15,835 nucleotides of DNA from Candidatus Portnoyibacteriota bacterium (GTDB lineage: Bacteria > Patescibacteriota > Minisyncoccia > RBG-13-40-8-A > JAUWHN01): NCBI GenBank assembly GCA_030605865.1, contig JAUWHN010000009.1, positions 1 to 15,835 of the forward strand. The letters are read 5' to 3'. The notes beneath the pieces are model-generated. The model was not told the origin of the DNA. It saw only the letters and a list, made by a program, of their open reading frames with translations, and ran no database searches. Below, one piece after another: positions 6,836-12,544 of this stretch (its first letter is position 1; every line of letters starts with the position of its first letter). The position numbers were made by a program, and so were the translations under genes.

Positions 6836-8008
6836 ATGGCGAAACAAACAAGTCCAGTAGATTGGATGGAACGCATTTTAGCTGATGCTATTGATAGTCG
6901 AGCAAGCGACATTCACCTCGAACCAGAGCGAGAAAGTTTTAATGTTCGTTTCAGGATAGACGGCATTCTTTATACAATTGAAAGCTTGACAAAATATTCT
7001 CAGGAAAAGATTATATCAAGAATAAAGGTTTTATCTAACGTGAATATTACTGAACACCGATTGCCGCAGGGGGGCAATTTTGAATTTAATTATAAAGATA
7101 GAATTTATAATATCCGAACTTCTACTTTGCCAACGCCCAATGGAGAAGCAATTGTTCTTCGTATTTTAAATAGAGAAGAGATTTTAATTAGAATTCAGGA
7201 TCTGGGTTTTGATAAGAATCAATTAGAAACAATGAACAGATTAATTATTAGTCCTCATGGCATGATTCTTACTACCGGTCCAAGCGGTTCCGGTAAGACA
7301 ACTTTACTTTATTCAACACTTAACGAACTCAATAAGCCGGATAACAATATTATAGCTCTTGAGGACCCGATTGAATTTCAAATGCCCACTATTCGTCAAG
7401 TTCAGATTACTGAAGGTTCTGGTTTGGATTTTGCCAGAGCTATGCGCTCTGTTCTTCGTCAGGACCCGGATATTATTATGGTGGGCGAGATACGCGACCC
7501 CGAAACAGCTCAAATGGCTTTTCAAGCAGCTCTCACCGGAATTTTAGTATTTTCCACCTTTCATACTTTAGATGTTCCCGGTTTAGTTGCTCGTTTAGTT
7601 GAAATGGGAATGCCTCGTTCGGTAGTAGCCCAGGCTATTGAAGGGGTAGTTTCCTCAAGGCTATTAAGAAAAATCTGTGATTCCTGCAAAAAACCTTATC
7701 AGCTGAGTGATTATGAAAAAATGATTTTAGGAGATAAAAGCAAAGGCAAGAAATTTCAAAAAGGAGAGGGATGCAAAAATTGTTTAAATAGCGGATATTT
7801 TGGGCGGACAGGAATTTTTGAAGTTGTTCATTTTGATAATGAGATTAGATCTTCTATTATTAGCAAGGAACCCTATGCTTCTTTACATAAACTTCTTAAA
7901 GAAAAAGGAATAAAAACCTTGCGAGAATCAGCCATTGATAAAGTTTTTCAAGGCATTACTACGGTTGAAGAAATTGCTCGAGTTACCGGGGTTCCGTATG
8001 AGGGGTAA
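6836..8008 (+). CDS. PilB/GspE-type secretion (type IV pilus) ATPase, short form
   Basis: This is a hexameric motor ATPase of the type II secretion/type IV pilus superfamily, acting at the cytoplasmic face of the inner membrane. Visible motifs: N2 domain SDIHLEP (24-30) and RFRIDG (38-43); Walker A GPSGSGKT (148-155); Asp box IIALEDPIEF (172-181); Walker B DIIMVGEIRDPE (212-223); His box STFHTLD (240-246). A zinc-binding tetracysteine is formed by C281, C284, C313 and C316. The tetracysteine marks the GspE/PilB (extension) branch rather than PilT. At 390 aa it lacks the roughly 150-residue N-terminal domain of most PilB/GspE proteins. The start is close to the N2 domain, and the upstream DNA belongs to another gene in a different frame. 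The His box reads HTLDVPG where HTNDA is usual. No pilin, PilC or prepilin peptidase gene is present in the window, so the partner system is unknown. Confidence 0.88.
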   Translation: MAKQTSPVDWMERILADAIDSRASDIHLEPERESFNVRFRIDGILYTIESLTKYSQEKIISRIKVLSNVNITEHRLPQGGNFEFNYKDRIYNIRTSTLPTPNGEAIVLRILNREEILIRIQDLGFDKNQLETMNRLIISPHGMILTTGPSGSGKTTLLYSTLNELNKPDNNIIALEDPIEFQMPTIRQVQITEGSGLDFARAMRSVLRQDPDIIMVGEIRDPETAQMAFQAALTGILVFSTFHTLDVPGLVARLVEMGMPRSVVAQAIEGVVSSRLLRKICDSCKKPYQLSDYEKMILGDKSKGKKFQKGEGCKNCLNSGYFGRTGIFEVVHFDNEIRSSIISKEPYASLHKLLKEKGIKTLRESAIDKVFQGITTVEEIARVTGVPYEG

Positions 8009-8017
8009 TAAGAATAT

Positions 8018-8635
8018 ATGGAAACGCTTATTAATCATTTAATTCAACAGGGATATTTAAAAACCCCGTTAATAATTGAGGCATTCAGGAAGATTAAACG
8101 GGAGGATTTTGTACTTGAAGATTTAAAAGATGAGGCAGCTCTAAATGTCCCTTTGCCAATTGGTTGGGGACAGACTATTTCCCAACCTTTAACCGTTGCT
8201 TTTATGTTAGAATTATTGCAGCCCGAACCGGGTGATAAGATTTTAGATATTGGGTCAGGTTCTGGTTGGCAAACAGCGATCTTAGCTTATATCGTAAACA
8301 AAGGAAAAGTTTTTGGCATAGAAAGAATTCCTCAATTATTTAAATTTGGTAAGAGTAATGTAAATAAATATAGTTTTATAGAGAAAAAGATTGTTAGTTT
8401 TATTTGTGGTGACGGCAGCAAAGGACTAAAAGAAGAAGCGCCTTTTGATAAGATTATTGTCGCAGCAGCAGCTGAAAAAATTCCTGAAACCTGGAAAGAA
8501 CAGTTAAGAATTGGCGGCCGATTAGTAATGCCAATTCAATCAAGTATTTGGTTATTAATCAAAAAATCACCCACAGATTTCGTTGAACAAGAATTTCCCG
8601 GCTTCGCCTTTGTCCCATTGATAAATGATGGATGA
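8018..8635 (+). CDS. pcm: Protein-L-isoaspartate O-methyltransferase
   Basis: It repairs damaged proteins by transferring a methyl group from S-adenosylmethionine to L-isoaspartyl residues. The 205-residue length is typical. The family-defining segment GQTISQPLTVAFMLELL is at 51-67. The SAM-binding motif I is KILDIGSGSGWQTAIL (74-89), followed by the post-I strand GKVFGIER (96-103) and GDG (131-133). Late motifs are FDKIIVAAAAEKIPE (143-157) and QLRIGGRLVMPI (162-173). The C-terminal FAFVPLI matches the usual FVPL ending. It begins 9 nt after the ATPase gene, and its last 11 nt overlap the start of the MurC-type gene, so the three genes are probably one transcript. Confidence 0.92.
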   Translation: METLINHLIQQGYLKTPLIIEAFRKIKREDFVLEDLKDEAALNVPLPIGWGQTISQPLTVAFMLELLQPEPGDKILDIGSGSGWQTAILAYIVNKGKVFGIERIPQLFKFGKSNVNKYSFIEKKIVSFICGDGSKGLKEEAPFDKIIVAAAAEKIPETWKEQLRIGGRLVMPIQSSIWLLIKKSPTDFVEQEFPGFAFVPLINDG

Positions 8636-9986
8636 AATTATGAATTTTTTTAATAAAATTAAAAAGATATTTTTTGTGGGTATTGGCGGGATTGGGGTTA
8701 GTGCTTTGGCGAAATTGTTTTCGGCCGAAGGCTGGAAAATTAGTGGTTCAGATAAACATTCCTCGGAGATTACGGATGAGTTGAGAAAACGAGGAATTAA
8801 GGTTTATATTGGTCATAAAGAAGGAAATCTCAATTCAAATACTGACTTGGCAATTTATTCTGCAGCAGTTGGGCCGGAAGTACCCGAAAGAAAAAAAGCC
8901 GCTGAATTAAGGATTAAACAATTAAGCTATCCAAAAGCTTTGGGATTAATTAGTAAAGATAAATATACAATTGCTGTTTCCGGAACTCATGGCAAGAGCA
9001 CGACCACTGCAATGTTGGGTTTAATTCTAACTGAAGCCGGACTGGACCCAACTGTAATTGTTGGCAGCAAGATAAAGCACTTGGGCTGGGATGAAAATAT
9101 AAGGGTTGGACAAAGCAAATATTTTGTAGTTGAAGGTTGTGAGTGGCGAGCCCATATGCTTAAATTAAGCCCCAAAATAATTGTTTTAACCAATATTGAA
9201 AAAGACCATCTTGATTATTATAAAACTTTTAAAAATCTTAAACAGGCCTTTAAAAAATATGTTAAGAAATTACCTAAAAATGGTTTGTTAGTAATTAATG
9301 CTGATGATAAAGTTTGTTTAGAAATAGCAAAATCATGCAAGTGCAAGGTTATACAGTTTACCCTGCACCTTTTACAGGACAAAGATGTAGGGTTTACTCT
9401 TCAAATCCCCGGTCATTTTAATGTTTATAATGCTTTGGCAGCCAGCACATGTGCTTTAGAATTAGGGGTTAAACCAGAGATAATTAAAAAAGTATTGACA
9501 AATTTTAAGGGAATTTGGCGTCGTTTTGAACTCATAGAAGCTGATAAACGCGGATATCTACGCGGATTTACGCCGAAAATAACACTTATTTCGGATTATG
9601 CCCATCACCCGACCGCAGTAAGAAAGACTTTAAAAGCAGCTAAAGAAACTTATCCAAATAGACGATTAGTGGTTGTTTACCAACCCCATCATTTTGACAG
9701 GACAAAAAGACTTTTTAGCTCATTTGTCAGGGCTTTTGATGAAGCTGATTTTGTTATTTTGAATGAAATTTATGACGTTCCTGGCAGAGAAATAGCCAGG
9801 AAAATTAGTTCAAGGGACTTGGTTAGAGAATTGAAAAAACGAAAAATTAAAGCTGTTTTTACAAAGACCTTGGTGGAAACGAAGAAAACACTTTTAAAAA
9901 ATATCAAAAAAGACGACATAGTCTTAATAATGGGAGCAGGGGATATTTATCAGTTATCCACAGCCTTAGTTGATAAAGATAGATAA
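8625..9986 (+). CDS. murC: MurC-type UDP-N-acetylmuramate ligase (possibly Mpl-like)
   Basis: This is an ATP-dependent Mur ligase. MurC adds L-alanine to UDP-N-acetylmuramate in peptidoglycan precursor synthesis in the cytoplasm. Visible motifs: N-terminal nucleotide-binding loop VGIGGIGVSALAKLF (18-32); ATP loop GTHGKSTT (120-127); NIEKDHLDYY (190-199); HFNVYNALAAS (264-274); RRFE (299-302); SDYAHHPTAVRKTL (323-336); QPHHFDRTK (353-361); GAGDIY (437-442). The usual EADESD segment reads VEGCEWR here. Residues 307-318 (KRGYLRGFTP region) fall between RRFE and DYAHHP, where family members normally have a short loop; they are encoded by a repeated ACGCGGA sequence. Starts at 8628 and 8640 are also possible. 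Mpl, which ligates recycled peptide, cannot be excluded. It overlaps pcm by 11 nt. Confidence 0.85.
   Translation: MMDEIMNFFNKIKKIFFVGIGGIGVSALAKLFSAEGWKISGSDKHSSEITDELRKRGIKVYIGHKEGNLNSNTDLAIYSAAVGPEVPERKKAAELRIKQLSYPKALGLISKDKYTIAVSGTHGKSTTTAMLGLILTEAGLDPTVIVGSKIKHLGWDENIRVGQSKYFVVEGCEWRAHMLKLSPKIIVLTNIEKDHLDYYKTFKNLKQAFKKYVKKLPKNGLLVINADDKVCLEIAKSCKCKVIQFTLHLLQDKDVGFTLQIPGHFNVYNALAASTCALELGVKPEIIKKVLTNFKGIWRRFELIEADKRGYLRGFTPKITLISDYAHHPTAVRKTLKAAKETYPNRRLVVVYQPHHFDRTKRLFSSFVRAFDEADFVILNEIYDVPGREIARKISSRDLVRELKKRKIKAVFTKTLVETKKTLLKNIKKDDIVLIMGAGDIYQLSTALVDKDR
9548..9576 (+). repeat. ACGCGGA-type short repeat inside murC
   Basis: ACGCGGA occurs at 9548-9554 and 9560-9566, and a variant ACGCCGA at 9570-9576. 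The segment is GC-rich against an AT-rich gene. It encodes residues between the conserved RRFE and DYAHHP motifs, where Mur ligases usually have a short variable loop. It therefore looks like a frame-preserving repeat insertion. Confidence 0.6.
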
Positions 9987-9998
9987 TTATGCTATTTT

Positions 9999-10024
9999 AA
10001 GATTAAAGTACTAGCTTTAGTCTT
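9999..10024. terminator. Possible weak terminator hairpin after murC
   Basis: AAGATTAAAG (9999-10008) can pair with CTTTAGTCTT (10015-10024) around a 6-nt loop, with one G-U pair, and is followed by a short TT run. The stem is almost all A-U, so it would be weak. It lies 13 nt after the murC stop, where a terminator is expected. Confidence 0.35.
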
Positions 10025-10049
10025 TTGAAAATAAAAGGTCGCTATAGAC

Positions 10050-10108
10050 AATGAGCAATGAGCAACGAACAATGAACAATACTGTTCACTGTTCACTGTT
10101 CACTGTTC
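10050..10108. repeat. Two head-to-head heptanucleotide arrays in the gap before the 120-aa gene
   Basis: Four heptamers run from 10050 to 10077 (AATGAGC, AATGAGC, AACGAAC, AATGAAC). After AAT, four exact copies of ACTGTTC occupy 10081-10108. The second array is nearly the reverse complement of the first: on the minus strand it reads (GAACAGT)n. The two arms can therefore fold into a long imperfect hairpin, pairing at about six of seven positions per unit. The arrays end 9 nt before the ATG at 10118. They resemble the heptanucleotide STRR class described in cyanobacteria. Confidence 0.85.
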
Positions 10109-10117
10109 ACTAAAAGC

Positions 10118-10480
10118 ATGAACACTACTTTATATATTATCATTGCCGCAATTATTGTTTTAGCTGTTATTCTTTTTTTCTTACTAAAAAAAGCAAAAAA
10201 GAAAAAACCAGAAGAAGAAGAAACAGTCCCGACTGAAGGGGTTATAGAAGAAAGAGTAGCTCCCAAAGAAGAGGTTCCTAAGGTGGAGGAACCGGCTGAG
10301 ATAAAACCAAAAGAAGAAGAACCAGAAAAAGTACCAGAAGAAGAATTGGAGAAAAAAATAGAAGAAAAATTAGAAGAAACAAAGCCGGTTGAGCCGAGTC
10401 CGCCAGTTGAAGAAAAACCAGCTGAATCTGTTTCAGAAGAAGAAAAACCAGGAACACCGTTGGAAACACCAGGAATATAG
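10118..10480 (+). CDS. Small single-pass membrane protein with acidic Pro/Glu/Lys-rich tail
   Basis: I do not recognise a family. Residues 4-23 (TLYIIIAAIIVLAVILFFLL) form one transmembrane helix, followed by a basic stop-transfer patch (KKAKKKK). The rest (31-120) is low-complexity, dominated by Glu, Lys, Pro and Val (for example KEEVPKVEEPAEIKPKEEEP). It is probably disordered and, by the positive-inside rule, cytoplasmic. Such tails can act as spacers or interaction surfaces, but nothing here names a partner. It stands alone, with a repeat-bearing gap upstream and a strong hairpin terminator 22 nt downstream, so it is likely a single-gene transcript. The reading frame is plausible because of the clear helix plus basic patch; low-complexity composition lowers confidence. 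Confidence 0.65.
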   Translation: MNTTLYIIIAAIIVLAVILFFLLKKAKKKKPEEEETVPTEGVIEERVAPKEEVPKVEEPAEIKPKEEEPEKVPEEELEKKIEEKLEETKPVEPSPPVEEKPAESVSEEEKPGTPLETPGI

Positions 10481-10502
10481 AATCTGTTTAGAATATATTG
10501 AA

Positions 10503-10533
10503 AAGCCTGACTTCTATTTTAGAGGTCAGGCTT
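10503..10533 (+). terminator. Intrinsic terminator after the 120-aa membrane protein gene
   Basis: A 13-bp stem is formed by 10503-10515 (AAGCCTGACTTCT) and 10521-10533 (AGAGGTCAGGCTT), with one G-U pair and a 5-nt loop. It is followed by CGATTTTTA. It separates the small gene from the glycan operon and lies just upstream of a good promoter candidate. Confidence 0.75.
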
Positions 10534-10556
10534 CGATTTTTACTTATATTTTTACT

Positions 10557-10585
10557 TTGACCGAAGAACTAATTTTTGATACCAT
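10557..10585 (+). promoter_or_regulatory. Probable promoter of the glycosyltransferase/polymerase operon
   Basis: TTGACC (10557-10562; 5/6 to TTGACA) and TACCAT (10580-10585; 4/6 to TATAAT) are 17 nt apart, directly after the terminator. Transcription would begin near 10592. That excludes the ATG at 10590 and favours translation from 10626. Confidence 0.45.
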
Positions 10586-10625
10586 AGAGATGATTAGAAA
10601 TAAAAAAAGGGGGTTGTGGATAATT

Positions 10626-11459
10626 ATGCCGAAAGTTTTTATTATTATTTTACATTATAAGAATTGGGATGATACCAATAAATGTTTAAAATCATTGGAG
10701 AGTTTAGATTATCATAATTTTAAAATAACAGTTATTGATAATGATAAAAAAAATCCAGGTTTTGCTGGAGGGAATAATATTGGGATTAAACAGGCGCTGA
10801 AAAAGGACGCTAAATATATTTTGCTTCTTAATAATGATACAATAGTTGAACCGAATTTTTTAAAGGAATTAGTTAGAGTGGGGGAGGCCGATAAAAAAAT
10901 CGGAATTTTGGGACCAGTGATTTATAAATACAGTGAACAGAGAACAGTGAACAATGAACAAAAAATCCATTTTGCCGGAGGAAAAATCAATTGGCTTTAC
11001 ACAAAGGGTATTCATGAAACATGTAGCATGAAACATGAAACAAAAAGCGTAGATTATATAACTGGATGTTGCATGTTGGTAAAGTGTGAGGTTATTGAAA
11101 AGATTGGTTTAATGGATGAGGACTATTTTTTGTATTTTGAAGACGTTGATTGGTGTCTAAAAGTCCGTAGAGCTGGCTACAAATGTGTTCTGGTACAGAA
11201 TAGCAAGATCTGGCACAAACCCTCATCCAGCGCCAAAGAAGGCTCATTCTCTTATATTTATTACCATACTCGTAATGGACTTTTAATGACCAAGAAAAAC
11301 GCTTTGTTTTTGATTAAAATTTTAGCTTATTTGCAGAGTTTTTGGATTTTTGGAAAGCAGATTATTAAACTTATGTTAATGCCTTCAAAAAAGAAATGGG
11401 CAAGAGCGATGATGCTTGGAATAAAAGATTTTTATAGAGGCAAGTTTGGAAAGCTATGA
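10626..11459 (+). CDS. GT2-family glycosyltransferase (rhamnosyltransferase-like)
   Basis: Inverting family 2 enzymes transfer a sugar from a nucleotide donor onto a growing surface glycan at the cytoplasmic membrane face. The frame is open from further upstream. I chose ATG 10626 because the protein then opens with the GT-A first strand (MPKVFIIILHYKNW) and the promoter candidate lies just upstream; 10590 is the alternative. Visible motifs are VIDN (36-39), GFAGGNNIG (45-53), the DXD-equivalent LLLNND (66-71) and YFLYFEDVDWCLKVRRAGYK (167-186). Two oddities stand out. The segment normally following VVDNxSxDGS, up to the NLGFAGGNN motif, is about 20-25 residues short. Also, residues 103-112 and 130-140 are encoded by two heptanucleotide arrays. 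It overlaps the GT4 gene by ATGA. Confidence 0.85.
   Translation: MPKVFIIILHYKNWDDTNKCLKSLESLDYHNFKITVIDNDKKNPGFAGGNNIGIKQALKKDAKYILLLNNDTIVEPNFLKELVRVGEADKKIGILGPVIYKYSEQRTVNNEQKIHFAGGKINWLYTKGIHETCSMKHETKSVDYITGCCMLVKCEVIEKIGLMDEDYFLYFEDVDWCLKVRRAGYKCVLVQNSKIWHKPSSSAKEGSFSYIYYHTRNGLLMTKKNALFLIKILAYLQSFWIFGKQIIKLMLMPSKKKWARAMMLGIKDFYRGKFGKL
10931..10960 (+). repeat. Heptanucleotide array (CAGTGAA-type, four units plus CA) inside a GT2 gene
   Basis: The units are CAGTGAA, CAGAGAA, CAGTGAA and CAATGAA, then CA, for 30 nt or ten codons. They encode residues 103-112 (SEQRTVNNEQ region). The unit family is the same as in the intergenic array at 10050-10077. Confidence 0.85.
11013..11042 (+). repeat. 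Heptanucleotide array (CATGAAA, four units plus CA) inside the same GT2 gene
   Basis: The units are CATGAAA, CATGTAG, CATGAAA and CATGAAA, then CA, again 30 nt. They encode the HETCSMKHETK region (130-140), between the conserved HFAGGKINW strand and the DYITGCCMLV motif. The unit differs from the array 53 nt upstream. Confidence 0.85.
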
Positions 11460-12544
11460 AAATTGGGATTGATTGTCACAATTTAGAAACCCGTCATACT
11501 GGCGCTGCCCGCTATTTAATGAATTTGTTAAAGCACTGGGCCAATGAGAAAGGCATGGAGTTTGTTTTGTATTTCAAGAATCGAATTCCAGACGATATCC
11601 CGATCGGCCTACGACCGACCAGCCGCAGGCTGGAAACCAGCAGTAATGCTTTATTCGTTCATTATTCTTTATGCCGGGCAGCAACAAAAGATAAAGTTGA
11701 TATTTTATTTTGCCCTGCTTATGTTGCTCCGATTTTCTATAAAGGAAAAATCGCCCTGGTTCTACATGACATTATCTATGAAGCCCGGCCGGATTTATAC
11801 AACTGGCCAAGTATTTTTGACAGGATATTGCTAAAGAAAGTATCCAAAATTTCTGCCGAAAAAGCAAAAGCAATATTTACTTGTTCTCAATTTAGTAAAA
11901 AGGAAATTTTGAAATATTATAAAGTTGACCCAAAAAAAGTTTTTGTTGTCCCACTGGCTGCTGATGAAGGTTTCAAGTATTACCCTTTTACTTTTAAAAC
12001 TTTATCAAACCTTAAAAAGAAATATGGGATTAAAGATAGATTTATTTTTTATGTAGGTGATATTCTACAAAGAAGGTTTGTTGCAGAAACGATTAAAGCG
12101 TTTGTTAAAATAGCTGATAAATTACCTAATTATCAATTTTTGATTGTCGGTAAAAATTATACTGGTCAGCAAATTAACCAAAACAAAATTATTCATAAAG
12201 ACTATGTTGATGAAGAAGATTTGCTGTTGCTGTACAATGCTGCTGATTTGTTTATTTGGTTATCAAGTTATGAAGGATTTGGTTTGCCACCGCTTGAGGC
12301 AATGGCTTGTGGAACACCGGTTATTACTACTAAAATGAGTTCTTTGCCAGAAGCAGTAGGGGATAGTGCCTTATTTGTAAAAAATCCAAAAGATATTGAG
12401 GAAATTAGCCAGGCAATTTATAAAGGATTAACTGATAAAAATTTACAAGAAGAATTAATTAAAAAAGGCTTGGAACAGACAAAAAAATTCTCCTGGCAAA
12501 AAACAGCAGAGGAGACCCTAAAAATATTGACTTATGCAAAATAA
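11456..12544 (+). CDS. GT4-family (GT-B fold) glycosyltransferase
   Basis: A retaining glycosyltransferase of the mannosyltransferase-like GT4 family, probably adding a sugar to a lipid-linked surface glycan. The N-terminal half starts MKIGIDCHNLETRHTGAARY, with the glycine motif near residue 16. HDIIYEARPD is at 104-113 and TCSQFSKKEI at 142-151. The donor half has FYVGDILQRR (198-207), FLIVGKN (228-234) and YNAADLFIWLSSYEGFGLPPLEAMACGTPVI across 260-290 (described as consecutive motifs), including the EX7E pair E273/E281. The length of 362 aa is normal. Residues 49-62 are encoded by a GC-rich palindromic repeat. It overlaps GT2 by 4 nt and the polymerase gene by 11 nt, so it is in one operon. 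Confidence 0.9.
   Translation: MKIGIDCHNLETRHTGAARYLMNLLKHWANEKGMEFVLYFKNRIPDDIPIGLRPTSRRLETSSNALFVHYSLCRAATKDKVDILFCPAYVAPIFYKGKIALVLHDIIYEARPDLYNWPSIFDRILLKKVSKISAEKAKAIFTCSQFSKKEILKYYKVDPKKVFVVPLAADEGFKYYPFTFKTLSNLKKKYGIKDRFIFYVGDILQRRFVAETIKAFVKIADKLPNYQFLIVGKNYTGQQINQNKIIHKDYVDEEDLLLLYNAADLFIWLSSYEGFGLPPLEAMACGTPVITTKMSSLPEAVGDSALFVKNPKDIEEISQAIYKGLTDKNLQEELIKKGLEQTKKFSWQKTAEETLKILTYAK
11600..11646 (+). repeat. GC-rich palindromic repeat inside the GT4 gene
   Basis: This segment is strongly GC-rich inside an AT-rich gene. It holds an 8-nt palindrome CCGATCGG (11600-11607), an imperfect TCGG...CCGA hairpin (11604-11618), and a 6-bp hairpin CCAGCC-GCA-GGCTGG (11619-11633). It encodes the IGLRPTSRRLETSS stretch. 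Confidence 0.7.

Noticed and set aside
8719..8728. 10-nt palindrome TTCGGCCGAA in murC
   Set aside because: It encodes ordinary conserved residues (FSAEGW) with no extra length, so chance is the simpler explanation.
10278..10469. Minus-strand ORF rich in Leu/Phe
   Set aside because: It is the antisense of the Glu/Lys-rich low-complexity tail, which always gives Leu/Phe-rich reading.
10389..10625. N-terminal extension of the first GT2 from an ATG at 10389
   Set aside because: The extension overlaps the terminator and promoter, is out of frame with the 120-aa gene and has no glycosyltransferase features. The GT-A fold begins at the 10626 start.
11544..11834. Plus-strand 96-aa ORF inside the GT4 gene
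   Set aside because: It is a frame shadow of a clear GT4 coding region and has no independent features.
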